DNA from: an uncultured Oscillospiraceae bacterium
GTDB lineage: Bacteria; Bacillota; Clostridia; Oscillospirales; Ruminococcaceae
Length of the DNA: 64,000 nucleotides
Assembly: GCA_905197685.1 (NCBI GenBank)
Contig: CAJJZS010000002.1
Span: forward strand, 207,026 to 271,025
Direction of reading: 5' to 3'
Position numbers and translations under genes: made by a program. Below, piece after piece: positions 17,351 through 24,914 of this stretch (the first letter of the stretch is position 1; the number at the start of each line of letters is the position of its first letter). A model generated the notes under the pieces. The model made no database searches. It saw nothing but the letters and a program-made list of their open reading frames with translations, and was not told the DNA's origin.

Positions 17351-18736
17351 TTATTGCATATTGTTGATTAAATTGGTTGCTGCCTGTTCTGCCTCTTCTG
17401 CCGGAACCCATATGTCGGGGTAAAAACCGCGGAGTTCTTCAAAATTGTCACCGGTTGGGATATAAAATTGCCATGTTGCACAAGCAACTAACATCTTACT
17501 GTTTGGAAGTTGATTTGAAATACCTCCTCCATACATTCCACCATTGGTATTTTCTCCGATTATCACTGTATTTTCTAAATTATATAACATATCAACCAAA
17601 CATTCTGCTGCTGATACCGTATATTTACCGGTTAAAACAATCAGCAGATTTTCGTTTTCAACCCATTTTCTGTGTTCCGCCTCTCGCTGAATCCCGTTCC
17701 ACGCGTCCATAATTGCAATACTTCCCGGAAGTTTTTCTCCGGAATAACGCTGAGCAAATGTTCCGGCTACTCCAATATCCCCTCCACCGTTGGAACGCAA
17801 ATCCAAAACCGAAACCGGAGATTCTTTCAGTACTTCAATCGACTCGTTTAACTTTCTCTGACCTTGCGGACTGAATTGATCCATTTTTAAAACAGGGATT
17901 CCTCCGTTTTCTTTTAATTCATATGGATTTTCCCGATTGATTTCTTCGTATAACCGAAACGGTTCCGCTTTTAAAGTTTGTTTCGTTCCGTCTTGATAAC
18001 AAACGGTTAATTCTTTATCTGTTTGATATTCCTGTTGGTTGTAGGTCTTTTGATAATCTTCACACTTTTGAAGTATGACCGGATAGTACACTAAATTCCC
18101 ATCTGCCGAAACAGAACGCTTCATCAGCTCATCCAACTTATCATACCCTTCAATCGACTGAACCTTTTTTCCGTCGGTTGTCTGATAACCCTCCTTTGTT
18201 TTTATAAAGGCTGTTTCCCGATAGAAAAACGGATATGTATTGGCTGCCGGATATTTTTGATTGAGAGAAAAATGGGCATCCTGAATAAAGGTCAAATTTT
18301 TCAGTAAACTTTGTTCCAATACCTCTCCCGTTTTGCTTTCAGATGACCGACATTCTTTTATTACAGCTTCTTTCGCTTTTCCAAATACCTCATCCCCGCC
18401 AAAATAATCATACAACGCGTAAGAATCGTGCAGAAAGTCGAACAAATAATCAATATCCTCTTGCATTTCTTCCCATGTTAAACTTTTTTGCGAATCAAAT
18501 TTTTCTTCGCTTATATTAAACTGACTGTTGTATGGATCAAATCGAATACTTTCTGTTGGTTTGCGAAGATATTTCTGAAAATCAATATCGTGGTTTTTTA
18601 TTTCCTGATGCTCTGCGTTCACCTCAGCCAGCAGTTCTTCCATTGTCGGCTGAGGGATTGTCGAACAGCCTGAAAAGGACAACAAAGCTAACACCAAAAC
18701 CGCAGAAATAATTTGTTTTGCTCTCATTGTTATCAT
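17351..18736 (-). CDS. S41-family peptidase-like lipoprotein (paralogue 2)
   Basis: The 461-aa lipoprotein has lipobox LSFSGC and the block PQPTMEELLAEVNAEHQ directly after it, which recurs almost unchanged in copies 3 and 4. The cap carries FIQDAHFSL; the peptidase core carries DLRSNGGGDIG and TGKYTVSAAEC, then IGENTNGG. The protein ends in the shared FYPDIWVPAEEAEQAA tail. Extracellular, membrane-anchored peptide hydrolysis is likely; the substrate is unknown. It lies 20 nt downstream of copy 3. A second ATG three codons in (18727) is an alternative start. Confidence 0.83.
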   Translation of the reverse strand: MITMRAKQIISAVLVLALLSFSGCSTIPQPTMEELLAEVNAEHQEIKNHDIDFQKYLRKPTESIRFDPYNSQFNISEEKFDSQKSLTWEEMQEDIDYLFDFLHDSYALYDYFGGDEVFGKAKEAVIKECRSSESKTGEVLEQSLLKNLTFIQDAHFSLNQKYPAANTYPFFYRETAFIKTKEGYQTTDGKKVQSIEGYDKLDELMKRSVSADGNLVYYPVILQKCEDYQKTYNQQEYQTDKELTVCYQDGTKQTLKAEPFRLYEEINRENPYELKENGGIPVLKMDQFSPQGQRKLNESIEVLKESPVSVLDLRSNGGGDIGVAGTFAQRYSGEKLPGSIAIMDAWNGIQREAEHRKWVENENLLIVLTGKYTVSAAECLVDMLYNLENTVIIGENTNGGMYGGGISNQLPNSKMLVACATWQFYIPTGDNFEELRGFYPDIWVPAEEAEQAATNLINNMQ

Positions 18737-18756
18737 CTCAATTCATGTTATATTTT

Positions 18757-20157
18757 TTATTTCATATTGTTGATTAAATTGATTGCCGCTTCTTCTGCCT
18801 CTCCTGCCGGAACCCAAATGTCGGGGTAAAATCCACGAAGTTCTTCAAAATAATCGTTTTCTTCCGGTAAAATGCAGAGCCTTCCGTCTGCTCCAATGTT
18901 TACTTCACATACGCTGTTCGGCAAATATATTGTACTTAATGAACCGATTAAAGCTCCTCTGGTGTTCTCTCCGACAATCAAAATATTTTCTAAATTATAG
19001 GCATAATCTAAAAACAACTCTGAAGCCGAACCGGAACTTTTCCCGACAAGGATAATCAAAAGATTATCATTCTGTACCCAATTATCCTTTCTGGTATTCT
19101 CCCTTTTACCGGATTTCGTATCAATCACATACCGATTGCTTGGAACGGTATTGCTGCTGTATTCATTCAGCCATTTGGGCACCAGTTGTGGACTTCCGCC
19201 GCCATTGGAGCGCAAATCCAAAATTGCAACCGATTCGTCCTTTAATTTTGTTGCCCCTTCCAAAATTTCTTCGGCATAATCTGCAGCAAATTGATTAAAC
19301 TGAAAAACAGGAATATTTTCGTTTTTATAAAATTCTGTAATCTGATTATTTTCCGAGTTTTCCAAATCAAACTCTGTATAAACCTGATATGGTTCCGCTG
19401 TCAATTCCTGTTCTTTTCCATTAGTATAATGAACGGTCAATGTTTCATTGCAATTTTGCGGAGATTGTAATGCTTTCTCAAACTCGCAATCCTTTAATAA
19501 AACCGGATAATAAACTATGCTCCCCTTTGGTGAAACAGAACGCTTCATCAGTTCGTCCAAATTGTCATATCTTTCGACCGACTGAACCTTTTTTCCGTCC
19601 GTTGTTTGATAGCCATTTTCTGTTTTTATAAAAGCTACCTCACGAAAGAAAAACGGGATTTTTGTTGGATTTGAATTTTCCATATTGATTTTAAAGTGCC
19701 CATCTTCAATAAATTTCAGATTCTCCAACAAAATCTTTTCCAAATCGGCAGCTGTCAGCGTTTCCTTTGTTTGCAGCTCTTGCTTTATTTTTTCTTCTGC
19801 CGTATCAAACACTTTCGCCCCGCCAAAGTATTCATACGGACCGTAGCAGTCATGAAACGCATCGAACAGAAAATTTACATCTTCTATTGCCTGCTGTTGT
19901 GTCAAAATTTTTTCAGGGTTATACTCCTCTGCATTTTCCGATTTATTATAATAGGACTTTCTTTCTTCATAATCTACAAGCTCTCCTATATACTGTGAAG
20001 CATTTAAATTCCCCTTTTCTACCTTTTGATGCTCCGCGTTCACCTCAGCCAGTAGTTCTTCCATTGTTGGTTGAGGTACAGTTGAACAACCTGAAAAGGA
20101 CAGCAGAGTTAAAACCAAAATTGTAGAAGCAATTTGTTTTCCTCTCATTGTTATCAT
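18757..20157 (-). CDS. S41-family peptidase-like lipoprotein (paralogue 3)
   Basis: The 466-aa lipoprotein has signal peptide and lipobox (LSFSGC) almost identical to copy 2, but a middle third almost identical to copy 4 (FIEDGHFKINMENSNPT). The peptidase core shows DLRSNGGGSPQ and VGKSSGSASEL, then VGENTRG. The catalytic-serine context GSASE is retained. An AAGGTG box sits 7 nt before the chosen ATG. The mosaic pattern points to recombination among the tandem copies. It lies 23 nt downstream of copy 4 and is read in the same direction. Confidence 0.83.
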   Translation of the reverse strand: MITMRGKQIASTILVLTLLSFSGCSTVPQPTMEELLAEVNAEHQKVEKGNLNASQYIGELVDYEERKSYYNKSENAEEYNPEKILTQQQAIEDVNFLFDAFHDCYGPYEYFGGAKVFDTAEEKIKQELQTKETLTAADLEKILLENLKFIEDGHFKINMENSNPTKIPFFFREVAFIKTENGYQTTDGKKVQSVERYDNLDELMKRSVSPKGSIVYYPVLLKDCEFEKALQSPQNCNETLTVHYTNGKEQELTAEPYQVYTEFDLENSENNQITEFYKNENIPVFQFNQFAADYAEEILEGATKLKDESVAILDLRSNGGGSPQLVPKWLNEYSSNTVPSNRYVIDTKSGKRENTRKDNWVQNDNLLIILVGKSSGSASELFLDYAYNLENILIVGENTRGALIGSLSTIYLPNSVCEVNIGADGRLCILPEENDYFEELRGFYPDIWVPAGEAEEAAINLINNMK

Positions 20158-20180
20158 CTCAATTCACCTTATATTTTTTC

Positions 20181-21560
20181 TTATTGCATATTTTGGATTA
20201 AATTGATTGCTGCTTGCTCTGCCTCCTCTGCGGGAACCCAAATATCGGGATAGAAACCTCTCAATTCTTCAAAATTACAGTTCTCGGGAAAGACACTCAA
20301 AGTTCCCTCTCCAATATTCACTCGACATTGACTGTTTGGCAGATACATTTCACCTGCACCAGAACGCAAAGCTCCGTTTGTATTTTCTCCTATAAATAAT
20401 ACATTCTCCAAATTATGGGAACAATCAATGAAAATTTCCGAGGCTGACGCAGTGTATTTTCCCATAAGAATAATTAAAAAATTGTCTCTTTCAATCCATC
20501 TGTCACGACTGCTATACAACCGTTCTCCTGAACAGGTATTGATCGAAGTTGTATTAGCGGGAACCGTTTGTCCGACATATTCGTTCAACCACATTTCAAC
20601 AATCTTTCCATCTCCTCCAGCATTGGAACGCAAATCCAAAATTATAACCGGTTCGTCCTTTAATTTTGTTGCCCCTTCCAAAGTTTCTTCTGTTTTTTCT
20701 TTCTTAAAGGAATTTATTTGAAATACAGGAATATTTCCGTTTTTATAAAATTCTGTAATCTGATTATTTTTCGGATTCTCCAAATCAACTTCTGTATAAA
20801 TCCGGTACGGCTCCGCTGTCAATTCCTGTACTTTTCCATTGGTATAATGAACGGTCAGTACCTCATCGCAATTTTGAGAAGATTTTAACGCTTTCCAAAA
20901 ATCGCAATCCTTTAGCAGAACCGGATAATAAACCAGTTCTCCATCTGGTGAAATAGAACGCTTCATCAATTCGTCCAAATTGTCATACCCTTCAATCGAC
21001 TGAACCTTTTTTCCATCAGTTGTTTGATAGCCATTTTCTGTTTTTATAAAAGCTACCTCACGAAAGAAAAACGGGATTTTTGTTGGATTTGAATTTTCCA
21101 TATTGATTTTAAAGTGCCCATCTTCAATAAATTTCAGATTCTCCAACAAAATCTTTTCTAAATCGGCAGCTGTTAGTGTTTCCTTTGTTTGTAACTCTTT
21201 CTTTATTTTTTCTTCTGCGATATCAAATACTTTTGCTCCACCAAAGTATTCATACGGACCGTAGCAGTCATGAAAAGCGTCGAACAAAAAACTCACATCT
21301 TCTATTGCCTGCTGTTGCGTTAAAGATTTATCAGGATCATACGCCCCGTTTTTCTGTTTGTATTTATCTATTTCTTCTTGTTTAGGATTTTCTTTCATAT
21401 GCGGAGAAAAATCAACAACTTTTGCTTTTATCGCTTGATGCTCCGCGTTCACCTCAGCCAGCAGTTCTTCCATTGTCGGCTGAGGGATTGAAGCATCAGA
21501 AGAACATGATGTAAAAGTAACTAAAACTGCTAACAGTAATGCTATTGTTTTCCTTTTCAT
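20181..21560 (-). CDS. S41-family peptidase-like lipoprotein (paralogue 4, first in operon)
   Basis: The 459-aa protein is the promoter-proximal copy. It has a lipobox-like TFTSCSS after a short hydrophobic signal, then PQPTMEELLAEVNAEHQ. The cap carries the region shared with copy 3; the peptidase core carries DLRSNAGGDGK (one Gly replaced by Ala) and MGKYTASASEIF, then IGENTNG. GGGAG precedes the ATG. Its promoter is divergent from a secreted signalling-type peptide gene, and a 48-bp palindrome lies between them, so expression may be under the adjacent HTH-TPR regulator (inference). Confidence 0.83.
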   Translation of the reverse strand: MKRKTIALLLAVLVTFTSCSSDASIPQPTMEELLAEVNAEHQAIKAKVVDFSPHMKENPKQEEIDKYKQKNGAYDPDKSLTQQQAIEDVSFLFDAFHDCYGPYEYFGGAKVFDIAEEKIKKELQTKETLTAADLEKILLENLKFIEDGHFKINMENSNPTKIPFFFREVAFIKTENGYQTTDGKKVQSIEGYDNLDELMKRSISPDGELVYYPVLLKDCDFWKALKSSQNCDEVLTVHYTNGKVQELTAEPYRIYTEVDLENPKNNQITEFYKNGNIPVFQINSFKKEKTEETLEGATKLKDEPVIILDLRSNAGGDGKIVEMWLNEYVGQTVPANTTSINTCSGERLYSSRDRWIERDNFLIILMGKYTASASEIFIDCSHNLENVLFIGENTNGALRSGAGEMYLPNSQCRVNIGEGTLSVFPENCNFEELRGFYPDIWVPAEEAEQAAINLIQNMQ

Positions 21561-21608
21561 TTTAATTTCTCCCTTTTATTTTGTTACAAAACACTGATAT
21601 TAAAACTC

Positions 21609-21617
21609 ATTATATCA
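21609..21617 (-). promoter_or_regulatory. Extended -10 promoter of the S41 operon
   Basis: On the minus strand TGaTATAAT (hexamer at 21609-21614) lies about 50 nt upstream of copy 4. No acceptable -35 box exists, because that position falls in the arm of the palindrome at 21632-21679. This layout suits a promoter needing an activator. Confidence 0.6.
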
Positions 21618-21631
21618 TCTTAAATAAAGAA

Positions 21632-21679
21632 AGAACATAGCATATCACGCAATTTTTTGTGCGTAATGTGCTATGTTCT
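21632..21679. repeat. 48-bp interrupted palindrome between the S41 operon and the peptide gene
   Basis: The outer arms AGAACATAGCA (21632-21642) and TGCTATGTTCT (21669-21679) are perfect. The inner arms ACGCA/TGCGT continue the symmetry with few mismatches, around an AT loop. It lies upstream of the S41 -10 box and in the 5' region of the peptide gene. It could be a protein operator or an RNA hairpin in the peptide transcript. It is not a clear terminator on either strand. Confidence 0.8.
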
Positions 21680-21713
21680 ACAAAATTTTATCCTAAAAGG
21701 AGTGTTTTCTTTT

Positions 21714-21878
21714 ATGAAAAAAATCGTGTCAGTTTTATTATCCGCCCTGATGTGCGCCGTTGTGTTGGTTTCTGTTCCCACCGTTTTTGCCGACAGTGAA
21801 AACAGCGTTACCGCAATTAACGATGAGGTTCCGCCGAAAAGCAGCGATACACTGCCGGGTATTGGCGGTGAAATTTAA
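21714..21878 (+). CDS. Small secreted peptide, candidate signalling pre-peptide
   Basis: A 54-aa product starts at the ATG at 21714, 9 nt after AAAAGGAGTG. It has a textbook Sec signal (MKKIV, then a hydrophobic stretch) ending TVFADS, which predicts cleavage after Ala26. That leaves a mature acidic peptide of about 28 residues ending SSDTLPGIGGEI. The gene is convergent with, and overlaps by 4 nt, the 3' end of an HTH-TPR regulator. This is the arrangement of RRNPP quorum-sensing pairs (PlcR-PapR, NprR-NprX type), where a C-terminal fragment is re-imported as ligand. The role is inferred from context; I recognise no known peptide family. Confidence 0.75.
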   Translation: MKKIVSVLLSALMCAVVLVSVPTVFADSENSVTAINDEVPPKSSDTLPGIGGEI

Positions 21879-22798
21879 ACTTTAATATCAAAAAAATCCT
21901 TTAGATTTTGGGCAGCCAATCTGATATTTTTTTCATCACGAAGCACGGTATAAATACAGTGCGCCTGATAAAAATTTTGTTTGCTTTCTTCCATCTTTCC
22001 CTGAGCATAAAGCGAATGGGCAAGAATGGTGAGAAATCCTCCCAGATAACCGGAATACCTTTCCCGAATGGAAAGTTCCAGCCCCATATTGGCAATTTCA
22101 ATCGCCTCTTTATGCCGTTCTTCCATACACAAAATACGGGAATAGTTGTATTCCACCAAAATCAAGAGCAGGTTTCTTTCCTTTTGATCCACCAGATTCT
22201 TTTTCATGTATTTCAGCAGTTGATAGTACATATCGACTGCTGTTTTATTTTTCCCTAAGTTGAAATAAATCCCTGCGATACAATTAATCAGCTTTAATTC
22301 TTCAACGGTGTAAAAATGCCCCTCCACTTCCTCCGCATTAAATTTTGGAATGGTTATTCGGATTGCCCGCATCAGCATTTCCAATTTCTCCTCATCGGAA
22401 TAGGGACAGATGATTCCGCCCTCCCGCTTTCCTAAAATCGCCCGTGACCTTAAAATAAACTGTGCAACAAAGCGGTTTTTGGGCGGAGCAATCTCTTCCA
22501 GGCGTTCCAGCGCAGCTAAACCCTCTTCCGAATTATTATAAATATTGTGTGCGGAAATTTCTGATTTCAGATTGGAAATTTCCAGCTCTGCTTTATCAAT
22601 CGGCATAAAGTATGGGTCCAGCGGCAAGCTCAATCGCTCTAAAATTGCCTTTAAATTGTCATGCGAAGGGATTACCTCTCCGTTCTCAATTCTGGAAAGG
22701 GTGGACGGCTCCATAAAATCGTCACACAGCTTTTCCTGTGAACATTTCTGTTCTTTTCTCCGCTCTTTGATTATCTGACCGATAAACAGCTCCTGCAT
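21875..22798 (-). CDS. HTH-TPR transcriptional regulator of RRNPP (Rgg/PlcR-like) type
   Basis: The 307-aa protein has an N-terminal Cro/C1 helix-turn-helix (CSQEKLCDDFMEPSTLSRIE) and then about 240 residues of helical TPR-like repeats (GKNKTAVDMYYQLLKYM; HKEAIEIANMGLELS; GKMEESKQNFYQAHCIY). This is the RRNPP architecture in which the TPR groove binds a small re-imported peptide. AAGGAGG sits 8 nt before the ATG at 22798; the longer frame from 22861 adds a segment with no ribosome-binding site. The overlapping secreted-peptide gene makes a cognate pair likely. Targets may include its own locus and the S41 operon (inference). Confidence 0.82.
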   Translation of the reverse strand: MQELFIGQIIKERRKEQKCSQEKLCDDFMEPSTLSRIENGEVIPSHDNLKAILERLSLPLDPYFMPIDKAELEISNLKSEISAHNIYNNSEEGLAALERLEEIAPPKNRFVAQFILRSRAILGKREGGIICPYSDEEKLEMLMRAIRITIPKFNAEEVEGHFYTVEELKLINCIAGIYFNLGKNKTAVDMYYQLLKYMKKNLVDQKERNLLLILVEYNYSRILCMEERHKEAIEIANMGLELSIRERYSGYLGGFLTILAHSLYAQGKMEESKQNFYQAHCIYTVLRDEKNIRLAAQNLKDFFDIKV

Positions 22799-22915
22799 AT
22801 TTTTTCCTCCTTCTGCTCTGCGGGATATTTTTATTATATCATATATCATAAAATTATTCAATTAAATTCTTTTTATTTTATATATATTGTACGGTTTTGA
22901 GCTGTTTTTTCATTT

Positions 22916-23626
22916 TTAATATTTATTGATTGGGCTGTTCGGCTCCTCAAAATATTTCTTCAGCTTTTCCAACGCTTTCTTTTCAATACGGGATACATAC
23001 GAGCGGGAAATGTCCATCTTTTTTGCCACCTCTCGCTGCGGCAACGGTCGCATATTGTACAAACCGTAACGATAGGCTAAAATTTTTTGCTCCCTGGGTT
23101 CCAACTGATTTTCAATAAAATGATACAGTTTTTTAGACTGAATACTTAAATCAATCTGTTCCAAAATATTTTCATCATCCTGAACAATATCCATCAGCGT
23201 AATTGAGTTTCCGTCCTTATCAATATCAATCGGGTCGCTGATGGAAACATCCTGCATCGACTTTCTTTTTTGTCGAAAGTGCATTAAAATTTCGTTTTCA
23301 ATACAGCGGCTTGCATAGGTTGCAAATTTTGTTCCCTTTTCACTGTTAAAGCTGCTTGCCGCCTTAATCAAACCGATTGTACCGATTGAAATTAAATCTT
23401 CCTGGTCCCGATAGCTGGAATAATACTTTTTGATAATGTGCGCTACCAGGCGCAGGTTGTGCTCAATCAGTTCGTTTTTCGCCTCTGTATCTCCCTGTTC
23501 TATCCGTTTCAGGCACTCCTGCTCCTCCTCTTTGGAAAGCGGCTTTGGAAAAGAACCGCTTCCCGTCACATGAAGCGCAAGATACAACATATTGCACAAC
23601 GCCACCAAAACCATCGCTGAATACAT
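22916..23626 (-). CDS. sigK: RNA polymerase sporulation sigma factor SigK
   Basis: The 236-aa sigma-70 family factor has an N-terminal hydrophobic pro-sequence of about 20 residues (MVLVALCNMLYLALHV). Region 2 follows (NLRLVAHIIKKYY, DLISIGTIGLIKAA, TKFATYASRCIENEILMHFR), then region 4 with the HTH REVAKKMDISRSYVSRIEKKA. This matches the mother-cell late sporulation factor, activated by SpoIVFB-type cleavage. The frame is continuous, so no skin-type element interrupts it here. AGGAGG lies 8 nt before the ATG. Its presence implies endospore formation. Confidence 0.95.
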   Translation of the reverse strand: MYSAMVLVALCNMLYLALHVTGSGSFPKPLSKEEEQECLKRIEQGDTEAKNELIEHNLRLVAHIIKKYYSSYRDQEDLISIGTIGLIKAASSFNSEKGTKFATYASRCIENEILMHFRQKRKSMQDVSISDPIDIDKDGNSITLMDIVQDDENILEQIDLSIQSKKLYHFIENQLEPREQKILAYRYGLYNMRPLPQREVAKKMDISRSYVSRIEKKALEKLKKYFEEPNSPINKY

Positions 23627-23767
23627 AACCGATTCCTCCTACAACTTTCTTGTTTTATAGATATGCTGTTTAAAGCGCGGTTTTGTTTGTCCACTGTTTT
23701 TTCTCTGCAATAATCCTGTTTTTGTTTGTTATCGGGTTTATTTTGCCAAAAATTCACAATTTTTTTA

Positions 23768-23796
23768 TTGACAAATTTCGGATTTCAAGATACTGT
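23768..23796 (+). promoter_or_regulatory. Possible promoter of the TIM-barrel gene
   Basis: Consensus TTGACA (23768-23773), 17 nt, and a weaker TACTGT (23791-23796), about 50 nt before the ATG. Confidence 0.45.
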
Positions 23797-23846
23797 AATG
23801 GTATCCAAACTCCGTCTTTTTCCCTTTCACGAAAGGAGGCTTTCTC

Positions 23847-24512
23847 ATGAAAAAAGAAATTCCCGCTTACAACGGAACTTTGCGCAGCCATTCTTTAAAT
23901 GTGCCCTCCTGCATTTATGAATGCAGCGGAATCTGCGTTTTCGGCAGGAGGATTAAGTCACTTGTTTTTTCCACCGATGTGGCTATTATCAAAAATATCA
24001 ACACCGACGCAGTGATTGCCGTTTATCCCTTTACCCCGCAGCCGCAAATTTCCCAGGCAATTATTTCTGTTTCGGATGTGCCTGTTTTTGTGGGAGTAGG
24101 CGGAGGACTGACCTCCGGCGAGCGCTCTGTTCGTCTGGCAACCGTTGCGGAAAATCAGGGCGCATTCGGTGTTGTTGTCAATGCGCCGATTCCCTCACAG
24201 GTGATTACCGCCATCAAAAACTGTGTCGAAATTCCGGTGATTGCGACCATCGTTTCTGCCAACCAGGACATTGAAGAGCGGCTGGCTGCCGGAGCGGATA
24301 TTTTAAATGTTTCCGCCGCTGCCAAAACTCCGCAAGTTGTTGCAAAAATTCGGGACAAGCACCCTAACATTCCGATTATTGCAACCGGAGGTCCCACCGA
24401 CCAAACGATTCTTGCAACCATTCAGGCAGGCGCGAATGCCGTCACCTATACTCCGCCCTCTACCGGCGAGCTGTTTGCCCAAACCATGCAGCGTTACCGC
24501 GAAACCATCTAA
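23847..24512 (+). CDS. TIM-barrel phosphate-binding-type protein (annotated as hydrolase in relatives)
   Basis: The 221-aa protein shows the alternating beta-alpha pattern of a ribulose-phosphate-binding TIM barrel. It has VFVGVGGGLTSGERS and a C-terminal IIATGGPTDQTILATIQAGANAVTYTPPS, the Gly-rich loop plus helix that normally grips a phosphate. Close relatives in Clostridia are, from memory, labelled only 'hydrolase', without proven activity. It is cytosolic and monocistronic. AAAGGAGG precedes the ATG. No pathway can be deduced from its neighbours. Confidence 0.7.
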   Translation: MKKEIPAYNGTLRSHSLNVPSCIYECSGICVFGRRIKSLVFSTDVAIIKNINTDAVIAVYPFTPQPQISQAIISVSDVPVFVGVGGGLTSGERSVRLATVAENQGAFGVVVNAPIPSQVITAIKNCVEIPVIATIVSANQDIEERLAAGADILNVSAAAKTPQVVAKIRDKHPNIPIIATGGPTDQTILATIQAGANAVTYTPPSTGELFAQTMQRYRETI

Positions 24513-24514
24513 GC

Positions 24515-24556
24515 GCAAAAAAAGAGGAACAGATTATCGCTCTGTTCCTCTTTTCC
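24515..24556. terminator. Bidirectional terminator
   Basis: Stem AAAGAGGAACAG/CTGTTCCTCTTT between two convergent genes. Confidence 0.85.
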
Positions 24557-24561
24557 TATTT

Positions 24562-24807
24562 TTACAAGATTCCCCTGCCCTGCAACATTCCCAGAATCAC
24601 GCAGACAACTATCGCAACGCCGCACACTCCGATTAAAATATCAATATATTTTACTGGAACCGATTTAAAATTATCATAAAAATTTTCTTTTATATTCTTC
24701 TGCGATTTTTCTTGTTGTTTTTTCTCCAGTTCCTGTTCGCGTTTTTCCAGTTCTTTTTCTCGTTCTTTTAAAATTTCTTCCCTTTGGGATAATTCTTTTT
24801 CGTCCAT
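24562..24807 (-). CDS. Small coiled-coil, single-TM protein
   Basis: The 81-aa product starts 6 nt after a GAAGGA box. Residues 4-38 are a near-perfect Glu/Lys coiled coil (REEILKEREKELEKREQELE), followed by a short linker and one C-terminal transmembrane helix (IDILIGVCGVAIVVCVILGM). The charge pattern predicts a tail-anchored protein with the coil in the cytoplasm. I do not recognise a family; length and composition argue it is real and not a shadow frame. Confidence 0.65.
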   Translation of the reverse strand: MDEKELSQREEILKEREKELEKREQELEKKQQEKSQKNIKENFYDNFKSVPVKYIDILIGVCGVAIVVCVILGMLQGRGIL

Positions 24808-24837
24808 TTTTTTCCTTCTTTATCATTTCATTGATGA

Positions 24838-24876
24838 AAAAGCAAAAGCAACACGAGCCTTTTCCCGTGTTGCTTC
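24838..24876 (-). terminator. Terminator of the mgl operon
   Basis: Stem AAGCAACACG/CGTGTTGCTT, then a T-rich tract on the minus strand, 40 nt after mglC. Confidence 0.8.
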
Positions 24877-24914
24877 TACCCTAAGTATTACTCGGCAAAA
24901 ATAATACTGATTGC

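Noticed and set aside
22916..23626. Skin-type interruption of sigK
   Set aside because: The reading frame is continuous from the pro-sequence through region 4.
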